Source: Choristoneura fumiferana | Taxonomy: Eukaryota; Arthropoda; Insecta; Lepidoptera; Tortricidae | Assembly (NCBI RefSeq): GCF_025370935.1 | Contig: NC_133482.1 | Span: forward strand, 18,350,756-18,414,755 | DNA: 64,000 bases | Direction: 5' to 3' | Part shown: piece by piece, positions 21,790-32,516 of the stretch | How positions within the stretch are numbered: position 1 is the first letter of the stretch | Layout: every line of letters starts with the position of its first letter | Program-made: the position numbers and the translations under genes | The notes under the pieces: model-generated | Database searches by the model: none | Seen by the model: the letters and a program-made list of their open reading frames with translations, nothing else | Told to the model about the DNA's origin: nothing

Positions 21790-23153
21790 GGAAGCTGCTG
21801 TCGCTGGTACTTATACCATTATCATTCATTACTAGGTAAATATAAGCGTCCCTTGTTAGAACTATGCAATACCTATTGAAGAAAACCAGAAGTATGAGTC
21901 GGACTATATCAAGCGATAGCAAAGCCCCTCTCAGGCCCTCTCCTAAGAAAATGTACACAGTATGGAAACATCTTACTTTTGATTGCAATGATTAAGAACT
22001 TTGATTTTATCACTGCTTTAAGGAGTAGTAGACCTGATGTATATGGTATTAATTTCAGCTTTATGCCTCTACGCGTCCCTGAGAAAATGTGTCTTGACAA
22101 AAGGACAACATAGAGGTTCCTAAATTTCTTTTGAGATATGGAACCCTAAAAAAGACTTTAATAAAAAACCAATAACACATATTGCTGTGAAAGATCCTCT
22201 TTTTACTTAGCACCCTGTACGACAGATGGTACGCATTCACACACAATTTCCTACCACTCGTTAAATGATCTAAAATCACGAACAATAGCAAATGTCTACA
22301 AAGTCGAGGGATGCACAGTGACACTAAATAAGTGCATATCGTTAACGGCCCACCTACATCTATCAGTGGCATCAGGCGACACAGCGAGTTATTTACATGT
22401 CCGTTGCGTAGGTCAGACGCTCACTGCACGATTGTAAATATACAAAACACTCAGTGAACTACAAAATCGCTTGAGCATCGTTGCATAATAGTTTAGGGTC
22501 TTAATCTGGTCTCTCGGGAACGTTTGATTTACAGCCAAAATGCCGCTTCCTCGGATAGTGTGTCAGCGTTGAATTGCACTTCATCACAAGCTTGTACTGA
22601 TTAAACGGATGCTTATTACTGCATATACTAGTGTTTGCTTGTGGAATGCCTTGCGTTTAGTTTTTATACTTTTATTTAGTTTGCCTCGGTGTCTGTCGGA
22701 TATCCAATCTTGCAAGTACGAGAACTTGACTCATTTCTATTGGTTGGATTGAATTGAAATTTGTACGGAGGAAGATAGGTACCATCAGCCAAATAAGTGG
22801 TCTATCAATTTTTAAACAAGTTCCTATCAAATGAATATGTCGCTATAGTCGAACTTTCAAGTTGACAGACACGTCTATTGGCATTTGTTTTCTTTAGGGA
22901 GAAGGAAGATAGGTACAAGTAGAGTGAAAGCCAAACAAAAATTGTTATCTTTTATGACGGAAATGCCGCCAGTCTTATGGGCACTCTGCCCAAAAGGATC
23001 TGGGTGATATTTGTAAATATAGGTTTTAGGCTGAGAATAAGTTAGTTTTAGTTTTATTCTTCGTTTATTTTGTAATAACCTGTTAGTTTTTTTCTATACC
23101 TATTTTGTGTGTAAATAAATGATTTCTGTTCACTCAGAGTCACATACCAAACG
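21790..23153. other. Non-coding stretch
   Basis: Several short open frames (for example 22061-22372 minus) have no recognisable domain and no codon bias. A retroelement-like end GTGTAAATAAATGATTTCTG lies near 23109. I see no gene here. Confidence 0.5.
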
Positions 23154-23156
23154 TAA

Positions 23157-23291
23157 AGCCGAGTTTAGACTTGCAAGAAGAATCGTGCAAGTTGCATTAC
23201 ATTGCGGCGCTTGATTGACCACTATAAACTTGTTACGGCGTCGCGATGTAATGCAACTTGCACGATTCTTCTTGCAAGTCTAAACTCGGCT
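23157..23291. mobile_element. Foldback MITE with 46-bp perfect terminal inverted repeats
   Basis: Bases 23157-23202 (AGCCGAGTTTAGACTTGCAA onward) are the exact reverse complement of 23246-23291. Pairing can extend to 54 bp with two mismatches, leaving a loop of about 27 nt. TAA flanks both ends (23154-23156 and 23292-23294), suggesting a PIF/Harbinger-type target duplication. No coding capacity. The lack of arm divergence implies a young or gene-converted insertion. Confidence 0.9.
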
Positions 23292-23611
23292 TAAGGCTGT
23301 TTGGCTTGTAAGTACTTTAGCTATTGAGATAACTAGATCATATTCAGCGAACGATTCGTGCGGCGACCTACTTCCAATATATCTGATTACCTGTGAATAT
23401 ACATATAGTGTGCGTGCTATGTTACCGGTTTCATTTACACTGTAACGTTATATTATACGTGCATTCAGCGAACATAAGGTCACTAGCCTTTACCTGTGGC
23501 TTCTCTTACATTAAAGTTAATTATGGAAGTTACTTAATTGCGGGATTTTACTAAATATCCAAAAATACATTGTAATCCGAAATAGCGTTATACAGCACGA
23601 AGAACAGGGGC

Positions 23612-23746
23612 AGGGGGGGGGAAATTCGAAAGTCGAAGTTCGTATCGTACCGTTTCTCTCACTCTCGTGTTAAATAATATAAGCGTGACGAAAAGACAGC
23701 GGGACGGCGAGATACGAAATTCCAATTTTGCACTTTGTATAGGGCC
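23612..23746. mobile_element. Palindromic MITE, second copy of the 8247 type
   Basis: GAAAGTCGAAGTTCGTATCG at the left pairs partly with GATACGAAATTCC and the TATAGGGCC end at the right. The centre CTCTCACTCTCGTGTTAAAT matches the family at 8247 and 33042. A G-run precedes it. Confidence 0.6.
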
Positions 23747-23749
23747 AGA

Positions 23750-24380
23750 TGGCCATTAAGGCCGAAAAGTTCTCGAATGGAGACCGGGGATCGGCAAGCG
23801 CAGTAAAAGACGTCCACAAACGATATTGACGGATTACCTGGGCCCAATTGCATGATAAAGTACAAGTAAATAGTATTTGCGAAGAAGGAAATTCACTCAT
23901 ACAATTATAATATGCAATTGGGTGGTCAAAACCCCAAGTTCATGGTGGATGCACTATGCAGGCCGCTTCCAACAGAAGTAACTGCAGGCCTATGGGATTA
24001 TATCTCCAACAATGGACGTTTTGATGATGATATTGTAGTGTTCATTAATAGTACATTACTGTAGAGGCCGGGAAGTAGGGGGTCGCCGGCCAAGCAGATT
24101 AGTACTATCCGGCCTCGCGTAGTGGCCGGCAACCCCGTGTTCCGGCCGAGGCTTGTATAGTGCTTTTCTTAAACATGACATGGATAAAAAATGAAGCTGG
24201 CGGGATGCTAATCTCGTCGCCGTGTTGTGTGGCTGCTGGCGCGGTGGCTGGCGCGCGCCGTGGCGCAGTGAGCGTTGAAACAAAAGACGGTCTCATTGCC
24301 GGCCAAGGGCGGGAAATTTGTACGAAATCTCTTTGCAGGCCGCTGCAGTCCGCGCACAGGCAGGCCAGCCGCAGCGCCGA
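23750..24380. other. Non-coding stretch with GC-rich block beside LINE-M
   Basis: The segment 24060-24380 is much richer in G and C than its surroundings (GGCCGGCAACCCCGTGTTCC, GGCTGGCGCGCGCCGTGGCG). Several overlapping frames open there on both strands, as expected in GC-rich DNA. I recognise none as a gene. The block ends exactly where the LINE-M tail begins. Confidence 0.45.
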
Positions 24381-24702
24381 CAACAATACAATACAATACA
24401 ATACAATAACTCTTTATTGCACACCAATACAGTAAACAGTACAGAGAAAACAAGTATATACATAGAGATTTTCAAGGTAAGCAATAGGCGGCCTTATCGC
24501 TTCAGAGCGATCTCTTCCAGGCAACCTTTACAATGGACAGAAATAAGGAATACATTTTAGCAGGTGGTGCAATTTACAGTAGATTATAGCTGTATCAAGA
24601 ATACATAAAACTAACACATACAATACACATACACAACAAATCTAAACAGATAGATAGGTAGATAGATACCATAACAACACATAAATAAGCTAACTATAAC
24701 AT

Positions 24703-27640
24703 TTATACGCAAGATGACAGGTAGTGCTCCCTAAGCATAGACCTAAAGATAGGCAAGGACTTTGCGCGCCTCAAGTCTATCGGTAGGGAGTTCCACAACC
24801 GAGTGGCCTGGACAGTGTAAGAATAAACATAGAATTTAGAGTTTGAAAGTGGGACAGTAAGGAGGAAGTTCTGAGAGCAACGAACAGAAGTAACATAGCT
24901 AAATCGCTCTTTGAGGTAGCAAGGAGTTGCAGGGTTAAAGAGAATGCCGTAGAGAAGATGGAGAATGTGAGAGTTTCGGCGAAAGCGGATGGGGAGCCAC
25001 CTGAGCTGTGATCGGAAATTAGAAACATGATCATATTTACGTAGGCCAAATATGAACCGAATGCACAGATTTTGAATTCGCTCAAGTTTATTCAAGTGCT
25101 CTTCTAAAAGATCGGGATAACAAATGTCAGCATAATCGAAAATAGGGTGCAGTAAAGTCTGTGCAAGCGCAACCTTGGTAGCAAATGGAAGGAAATTCTG
25201 AAGGCGTCTTAGGGATCCCATCGCAGCAAACACCTTCCTGCTAATCTCACATACATATGGAGTCCATGACAGAGTGCGGTCCAAGATAACACCCAGATTT
25301 TTTACCTGATCGGCAAATGGTATCAGAACTCCGTCGAAAAATACAGATGGCAAAGATACAAAGTCAACCCTTGGGATAAGTTTCGAGCTGCCAACAATAA
25401 TGACTTGGGTCTTTGTCGGGTTAACCTTTAGGCCATATCGTTGGCTCCACCTTAAAATCTTTGTCAAATCCAGGTTAATGGATTCGATAACCGACGGAAG
25501 GTCAGCAAGCATGCCTTGGGAATAAATTTGTAGGTCATCAGCATAAAGGTGATACGAAGAATGAAGATTATGAGAAATAGAATCTATGAAGATAGAGAAA
25601 AGTAATGGAGATAACACTCCACCTTGAGGTACACCAGCGAGCGTGTTGCACCATGAAGATCGTGAATCATCCACCTTTATTCTTTGCCGACGACCCACTA
25701 AATAACTACGAAACCATTCAATAACCGCAGGAGATATGTTAAGAGAACGTAAAATACCAAGCATAATATCGAAGTCAACCATGTTGAACGCATTGCTGAA
25801 ATCTAATAGGGTTAAAACCGTAAGTTTCCTGTTATCCATGCCTATTCGGATGTCGTCAGTGATCTTCGCAAGCGCGGTTGCCGTACTATGACCGGGACGG
25901 AAGCCTGATTGGAATGGATTGAGAAGATCGTTTCTGGTTAGGTATGATGTCAACTGCTGGTGTACAAGACGTTCTAAAACCTTGGAAAGAAAAGGAAGAA
26001 TGGAAATTGGCCGGTAGTCAGAAAAGGATGCTGGACTAGATTTTTTGCTAAAGGAACAATTTCAGCGTCTTTCCACGCTGAAGGGAAAATATTGGATGAA
26101 ATAGAATTGTTTAATATAATAGTGATGACTGGGACGAGTATATCAAGGATAGGGAGAATCATAGCACGGCTTACACTGTCGACGCCAACAGCGTTAGAAG
26201 CGATGGATAATACGTTCTTCCTAACATCACTGTCGGTAAATTGATTGAAACAAAAGGAAGAAGTATCAGGAGTTGATAGCGTAGAAAGATAAGAAAGTGT
26301 CGTGTCTTTTTCAGGACCATGAAAAGTAGCCGAAGACGAGAAATGTTGGTTTAGCTGATCAATATTGATATCAACTGGAACAGAGTTTTGCCGAGATTTA
26401 CCAACTCCTAATGATTTTAAAAATTTCCAAACTTTGGCAGAGTCCCCGTTTTCAACTGCGTTATGAATATGGCGTCTTTGAGCGTCTCGACAGATGGTGC
26501 TGCAACGATTTCGCAAAGCACGATACCTGTCCCTGTTCCTATCCGAAGGGTCAGCCTTGTACTTAGATCTAGCCAGATTTTTCTTTCTAATCAGCGTTTT
26601 GATGTCATCGGTGAGCCAGGGAGCAGGAAGATGTTTAACCTTAATAGGTTTGACTGGAGCATGCACGTCGTAAAGCTTGGTGAGAAGAGAGTTAAAAATA
26701 TCAATTTGTTTATCAACCGTGCTAGCTTCAGAGACAGACCCCCAATCAACCTTCATTGCATCCTTACGAAGCAAATCAGTGTTCATACGACCAAAGCTGC
26801 GCTGCAGGATCACTTTATGTTTAACCTTAGGGGGACGAATTTTGTAAGAAAGGTAAATTAGATCATGGTAGGAGAAAGCATCAGCAGAACACTGGCCCGA
26901 CTTAGCAACATGACCAGGGGAAGAGGTCAAAGCTATGTCTAGAAGAGAGGGAGAACAGTTCGGGAAATGATGAGTTGCATTAGAGGGAATTATACTAAGA
27001 TTGCAAGCCTCGACGACTGACTTAAGGGACTTAGAGCGAGAATCATTTTTAAGGAGGCACGTGTTAAAGTCACCCATTAAAATATGATGCTTAAACGACG
27101 GTGAAATATCTTCAAGGAGCTTTTCAAGAGATGCAAAGTAATTTACATGGATAGAAGGGGAATAGAAAACTCCAAGAAGTACCTTTCGTGAGACAAAGTT
27201 ACATCGAGAAAAAGATATTCGGGGGCGTCGGAGGAAGATGACTGAGGTGACATGCTGACTATAGAGTAGGGAAAGCAAGAACGAAGATAGATAGCAACTC
27301 CTCCACCACCCCTACCAGAGCGATCATTGCGGATGAGACTGAAGCCAGGTATAGAATATGAGGTAGATGGAAGGCACGGCTTAAGCCAGGACTCAGAAAC
27401 AAGTATAGCATGGAGGTTCTTTACATTAAAGCTTAATAACATATCGTTAAAATGGGCTGGGATACTTTGAGCGTTAAAATGAATTAAATTGAAATTATTC
27501 GGGACGTCGTGAAATTCAGTGTTAATCATGTCAAAGAGTGTAGGAGGTAACGAACTAAAACTTGTTTCACTGTCGGAAATGGAAGAAAGAGAAAAATAGC
27601 GAGCACTACCAGCGCTATCATCATGACATATAGATGACAT
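24703..27640 (-). pseudogene. LINE-M ORF2: endonuclease-reverse transcriptase with two 1-nt frame breaks
   Basis: From the ATG at 27640 the endonuclease shows LIHFNAQSIPAHFN, SESWLKP (catalytic Glu), RNDRSGRGGGGVAIYLR, HILMGDFNTC, SLLDIAL and YHDLIYLSY. The RT has FRPGHSTATAL, LLDFSNAFNMVDFD, AGVPQGGVLSPLLF, YHLYADDLQIYS (catalytic YADD), KVNPTKTQVII and KNLGVILDRTLSW. The C-terminus carries TVQATRLWNSLPIDL. One break near 27175-27190 looks like loss of one base (a CC reduced to C). The second near 26040-26055 looks like loss of one A from an A run. Reading continues without interruption after each. All catalytic motifs are present, so activity cannot be excluded if these are sequencing errors. 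Confidence 0.87.
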
Positions 27641-28091
27641 AAAGTTTAAAGAGACTGTTTAATGTTATGTATACAATATATATAAATATACTTAATATGT
27701 GAAATTAAACCTAATTAAACAAGTTCAGCAACCACCTGCCAGCAGTATACAAAAAAAAAAAAGGAGATAGTTTTAAGCAAGTCAACATAAACAAAAATAC
27801 GAAGAACCAAACGCAACAACATCAAGCTGGCAACATTATAATTTGACGCCTACATCCAGGTGTCAACTGCCAGATATAGCTAGCTGTCAATTGTCATGCC
27901 GCAACGTCAATACACTTGGCAAAAACGATAAAAAAAGTAACACATATTTGGAGGTAATTATAGTGAAAGTAATGACAATTTGTGGGTAAAGGTGATGGTA
28001 AAATACGCCCAAAAATGAGAGACACTTAGATCAAAAAATACGTTGAGAATATAAAGGAAAAAGTGTAAATGAAACAGAAAGAACAAAGTAA

Positions 28092-28827
28092 TTATGCCGG
28101 TGCCTTCTTTTGCTGCCTTTTGGGTCGTCTCCGTTGTCCGTCACCCTCGTGAGGCGTCCCAGCGAGGCCCGCAGTCCCGGACATCCCGGTTGGGATCTTC
28201 TCAAGCTCGGCGAGAGAAGTGACGCGGTGCCTCCCACCATCCCCATCCAGCACGACAATGACGCCCTCCCTCGTCCAACACTTGTCCACTCCGAAACGCT
28301 CCCTGGCTGCCATGAATGCAGCATGCCGAGGATGAGTCAAGAACTCAGATATAACAATACCTGAGCCCCAATGCAGTCTTGGCAAACCAAACTTTATCAC
28401 GAAGTGCAACATCATTGAAGTGAACCAGAATGGGCCTCCTTCGGCTGGACTGCGAACGCCCCGTCCTTAAGCACCTGCTCACATCAGCAGCAGACATGTC
28501 GCATTTGACCCGCAGCTTACAGACATCCACTGCCAGCTTGACTGTGTCCTCGTCCTCCACCTCAGGGACTCCATGAAAGAGAAGCATCTTCCGTCTCGAT
28601 CTCGCTTCGATCTGATCCACCTGTCTAGTCAAGCAAGCCACTTGCTGCTGCAGGCACTCGAGAGCATTTGAAATGAAACTCTTGAAAGCATTAAAATCAG
28701 CAGCCACCGATGTCACAGTTGGGTTCCTCGTGTCCGCCTTGTCCAAGTTACCTTGGAATTCAGCCATCTTGGAGTTAAAAAGCTCCGCAAGGTTATCCAA
28801 GGTTTGCTTGACATTCTTGTTCGACAT
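28092..28827 (-). pseudogene. LINE-M ORF1: L1-type coiled-coil/RRM protein with one frame break
   Basis: The protein starts MSNKNVKQTLDNLAELFNSK. Residues about 15-85 are heptad-rich (coiled coil, trimerisation in L1-type ORF1 proteins). RKMLLFHGVPE near residue 93 opens an RRM-like domain, with RPILVHFNDVALRDKV later in it. A C-terminal domain follows in a shifted frame (SGIVISEFLTHPRH, then GVDKCWTREGVIVVLDGDGG) and a basic end (RRRPKRQQKKAPA). The break is at the GGGG run near 28370 (minus strand) and is consistent with one extra G. Such proteins bind element RNA and act as chaperones. Its architecture differs from the PHD-type ORF1 of LINE-P. Confidence 0.8.
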
Positions 28828-28934
28828 ATTAGAGGATGGTATTAACCTGCTGAATTGTGAAGTGATCCGCTGAGATGTTAGTGTAGAACACTAAGTGCTT
28901 AAATTCGGTAAAACTTGCAAATGAATAGTAGAAA

Positions 28935-30634
28935 CTGCCGATAGGTAAGTTGCACTATGTACACATAAGTCTAGACACAAATTTTTCAGAAAAACCAAGT
29001 ATTAAATTATTAATAAATAGTTTCTTAAAAAGTGACTTTACTCTTATAATGCCTACCCGCCGAAAAAAAAGTAACACGACCGTACAACACGATACTTCCC
29101 GGCCTATTACTTGTAATACAATGCCAATATTTCGTGTCAAGTTTGAGAAAGTATTATGTTGTCATCACTAAATCGTGATCCTGTGGGAATAACGAAATAT
29201 TTAAGAGTAGCCAACATTTGTTTTTCCGGAATCTAGCAACCTACTTACATGCCAATATAAATCTGCCAGGTGTTTTCAGCGTAAAAGAGTAACAAACACC
29301 AAACATGTGCGCGCGCACGCACGCACTCACGCTTACACTCACGCGCGCACCCACGCACGCTCACACTCACGTATGTACTCACGCATGCACGCTCTACTCA
29401 CGCAACGCACGAACGCACGCACGCCCACACTGGCGCACGTAGGTAAACACACACGCACATACACCCGCACGTTTGCTCGCTCTCCCGGATGGACACGCAC
29501 GGACGGACTAGTTTTATTTCATTGATTTATTTCCTGATACTTCCTCTAAACATAAATAATGATTGACCTTGCTGGACGAGTTTCAAGGAATAAAACAAGG
29601 CAGTTATGTCTAGTTTTTATATCCGTTCAAGAAACTTATTAGTGCATGTTACATTATATTGGTCGTGATAAAAACCCAGATTAAAAAGAAACCCTTACAA
29701 AAACTCAATTACTTACATTTATTGTAACGTTATTTCATAAAAACCGTCCAAGAGCGAATTCAATTAAAATTTTATACAGGCTGAAATTTCGAATGTGATA
29801 CAAATTAGACTTTCAAGTTTAATTATTGCTGCACAATACACCATTAACTCATATGTTGAAATTAGGCTGATTAAATTCCGTTTGTATGATAAAGACAGCT
29901 CCAGCTATTCCATCTGAAGAATACGGTATTTGACAACTCCTGATTTAGCCATATCTTAATATTATTATGAAAAATAGATAAACAGATAGTGTTTAGCGAA
30001 GAGAAAATTTAAATCGGTTGAAAATTGGGTTCATAGTGATTTTTTGAAAAATCGATATACCTGTCTCTTTCTCAAACGCTTTTCTCTATGCAGCAAGTTA
30101 TGGCGGTACTGGCGTGTGACGTCACATGCCAGTATGTCTTTCTCTGTCTAATCTTGAATTTCAAACCTTTATAACTTTGTTATTTGTAAAGGTAGCTTAA
30201 AAATTTTTTTCTATTCGATGACAGACATTGTGTAGTTTTAATTTATAAAACATATACAAAAGTCAAATACCGTAACAATAAAGTTAAGGCTCGAGAACTT
30301 CATAGCGTAAGTGTTCGAAGTAATAACCATGCCTAGTGCTTTCGACTACTTTAAACGAAGATAAGTTTAGAGAGCTCTTATTGTATAGTTGTAGGCTACA
30401 CTGGGCATACAGGATGAAACGGTAAAAAATACAAAGAATTACATGCACACAATATTCAATTATTTAAATACAAAATTATCACGGAAATATTTATACAACT
30501 CGATTACTAAACAAACTAAACTGACCGGATGAATTGATAGCTCAATGGTTATAGAACCTAAGGCCGTAATGCCTGACGTTTCTGGGCGCTCGCAATCGCA
30601 ATCAAATGACAGAATTCGCATACAATTACTGGCA
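28935..30634. other. Non-coding stretch with GCAC-rich microsatellite
   Basis: About 29306-29500 is a degenerate tract of CGCACGCACGCACTCACG-type repeats. It produces a spurious 72-codon frame. The rest is AT-rich sequence with no recognisable gene or transposon. Confidence 0.6.
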
Positions 30635-30780
30635 CGTGAGGTATCCCATCTTAGGCCTCTAGGTTGGCAACGCGTCTGCAATACCCCCGGTGTTGCAGAT
30701 GTTTGTGGGCGGTGGTGATCTCTTACCATCAGGAGACCCACTTGCTCGTTTGCCATCCAGTCGAAAAAAAAAAATAAAAA
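30635..30780 (+). mobile_element. SINE-like repeat C, 5'-truncated copy
   Basis: GTGAGGTATCCCATCTTAGG, AACGCGTCTGCAATACCCCC and CTTACCATCAGGAGACCCAC followed by poly(A) match the 3' half of 20299-20557. Confidence 0.75.
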
Positions 30781-30879
30781 AACTGCGATCGCGAGCATCA
30801 GAATCGTTAGGCAATACGGGCTCTGACTAGAAGCACAGCTCGGGCAGATCTTCGCAAAACAGTCGCGATGCAGTAATAA

Positions 30880-31484
30880 TAATATCATAGGACACTTGAC
30901 ACCAATTGACCTAGCCCCAAACTAAGTAGAGCTTGCACTATGGATACCAGGTACCGGATAAACTTACTTGAATAGGTAAAGTACATATACATAAACCGAA
31001 AAAGCCGTGGTGGCCTAGTGAAAAAGCCGTGGTGGCCTAGTAAAAAGCCGTGGTGGCCTAGTGGTTTGACCTATCGACTCTCAAACAGAGGGTTGTGGTT
31101 CAAACCCCGGCTCGCACCTCTGAGTTTTTCCAAATTCATGTGCGGAATTACATTTGAAATTTACTTTGCGGTGAAGGAAAACATCGTGAGGAAACCTGCA
31201 CAAACCTGCGAAGCAATTCAATGGTGCGTGTGAAGTTCCCAATCCGCACGGGGCCGCGTGGGAACTATAGCCCAAGCCCTCATGTTCTGAGAGGAGGCCT
31301 GTGCCAGCAGTGGGACGTATATAGGCTGGGATGATTTGATGATATACATAAACAAGTACATAATAAACATCCAAAACCCAAGAACAAACATTCGTATTAT
31401 TCATACAAATATCTGCCCCTGCCGGGAATCGAACCCGGGGCCTCAAGCTTTAGTCAGGTTCTCTAACTTGGCCATCCGGTCGTC
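30880..31484 (-). mobile_element. SINE-B (tRNA-derived), split by a SINE-A insertion
   Basis: The left part (30880-30996) contains the SINE-B 3' end (CACTTGACACCAATTGACCT). The right part (31342-31484) contains a B-box in GCCGGGAATCGAACCCGGGG and the head AACTTGGCCATCCGGTCGTC. A plus-strand SINE-A sits between them with perfect 12-bp duplications. The body matches the headless copies at 44878 and 37140. Confidence 0.82.
30997..31341 (+). mobile_element. SINE-A with triplicated 5' head, nested in SINE-B
   Basis: The target duplication ATATACATAAAC lies at 30985-30996 and 31342-31353. Between the duplications the head AAAAAGCCGTGGTGGCCTAG occurs three times in tandem (about 30998, 31019, 31040) before one normal body. 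The B-box region GGTTCAAACCCC is at about 31098-31109. Because the extra heads lie inside the duplications, they were part of the inserted cDNA or arose within it afterwards. Short deletions (CACGAG in the body, C in the 3' end) mark this as a variant copy. Confidence 0.9.
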
Positions 31485-31511
31485 TAAATAGAGAATTATG
31501 GAAAGATCTAT

Positions 31512-31607
31512 GGAAGCCTATATACGTCCCACTGCTGGGCACAGGCCTCCTCTCATAACAAGAGGGCTGGGCCATAGTTCCCATGCGGGTCCAGTGCCGA
31601 TTGGGAA
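31512..31607 (-). mobile_element. SINE-A 3' fragment
   Basis: AGCCTATATACGTCCCACTG, GGGCACAGGCCTCCTCTCAT and GGGCCATAGTTCCCATGCGG are the reverse complement of the SINE-A 3' half. The head is missing. Confidence 0.8.
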
Positions 31608-31929
31608 TGCACAGTATTATTTAACTATATTTTTCAATGAAATTTATAACGGTTCCTAGCGCAAAATTGACCATACGTTTGTGAAATTATTTCCATTTAA
31701 TTAGTACCCGTTTACATTTCACCATATTTAAAACATTCAGAAACAACCGTAAGTAAATAATTTTACTAATTTCAACTGTCACAAAACTGTATCGATAATA
31801 CCAATTTGACAAAACTATGGCAGATATATGCAACGAAACAAGGTCACAATGTTGAATTACGATAATACCTAACCGCTTTAGATAATCGTAATTTCAGGTA
31901 TTACGACTCTATCGACTCTTGTTCTGTTT

Positions 31930-32160
31930 CCATATTTGTCTTAGCGATGACCTGTCCGAGGTATGCTATGAAGCTTGAGGTCCGGGTTCGATCCCCGAGC
32001 GGGGCAGATATTTTCCCGTTTTGTTACTCTCGAATTCTTGGGTGTATATTTAAGTTTTGCCTAGCTAGTCTCTTTATAACACAAGCTTAGCTTACTTTGG
32101 GATTAGGTCAATTGGTGTCAAAAGTGTCCCGTGATATTTATGTTATACTATTTACATTTT
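31930..32160 (+). mobile_element. SINE-B (tRNA-derived), plus copy
   Basis: The tRNA-like part includes GCTTGAGGTCCGGGTTCGAT and CCCCGAGCGGGGCAGATA, with the B-box GGTTCGATCC at 31985-31994. The body ends AGGTCAATTGGTGTCAAAAG and TCCCGTGATATTTATG. An A-box is not clear (CGATGACCTGTCCGAGG is diverged). This is a SINE and not a tRNA gene: no cloverleaf acceptor stem closes around it. Confidence 0.7.
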
Positions 32161-32289
32161 GACTGTCATTTTATTTGAAAGGAATTTAACCAAACTAGCA
32201 ACCACGCCAGCAACGACGGTTTGTTGATCGCAAGACTAGAAAAGTAGAGAGGAGGCCTATGTCCGAAGACGGGCTCTATAAGGTCTGTT

Positions 32290-32504
32290 TTTTTTTTAAG
32301 TAGCATGTATAGTGTCCCACTGCTGGGCAAAAGCCTCTCCTCTTGACCTCCACAACTCTCGTTCTGACGCAATGTCAGGCCAGTCCTTTGCGTACGTGTC
32401 CAGATCATCTCGCCATCTCCTTCTCGGTCTGCCTCGATGTCGCTGGCCGTTCTCCGGCACCCACCAAGTAACTGTGCGAGCCCACCTTTGTGGGTGCATG
32501 CGAC
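32290..32504 (-). mobile_element. 5'-truncated RTE-type LINE end with 12-bp target duplication
   Basis: The minus strand encodes GRPRRRWRDDLDTYAKDWPD and ELWRSRGEAFAQQWD, the C-terminus of an RTE-type ORF. ATAAGGTCTGTT at 32278-32289 and 32505-32516 is the target duplication. The 3' end reads (plus strand) GTGTCCCACTGCTGGGCAAA and is the closest match in the window to the SINE-A 3' end. A T-run on the left is the poly(A) tail. Confidence 0.88.
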
Positions 32505-32516
32505 ATAAGGTCTGTT

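Larger units (their letters stand above)
24381..28934 (-). mobile_element. LINE-M: near full-length non-LTR retrotransposon
   Basis: Read on the minus strand: a 5' UTR of about 100 bp, ORF1 (28827 to 28092), a spacer of about 450 bp, ORF2 (27640 to 24703), and a 320-bp 3' UTR ending in a TATTG repeat (24384-24407). The 3' UTR holds the hairpin ATCGCT-CTGA-AGCGAT (24496-24511 in plus-strand coordinates). The C-terminal LWNSLPIDLRR motif, short 3' microsatellite and absence of RNase H resemble the CR1/L2 group; the clade is inference. GCCGA beside each end is too short to prove the boundaries. Related 5'-truncated tails lie at 12358, 36069 and 36964. Confidence 0.85.

Noticed and set aside
24105..24453. 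Several overlapping frames on both strands
   Set aside because: Expected in GC-rich DNA; no domain and no consistent frame.
29307..29525. 72-codon open frame in GCAC-rich sequence
   Set aside because: It is translated microsatellite (Arg/Ala/His/Thr repeats) with no domain.
31930..32010. Possible tRNA gene with GGTTCGATCC box
   Set aside because: No acceptor stem or complete cloverleaf; the downstream body identifies it as SINE-B.
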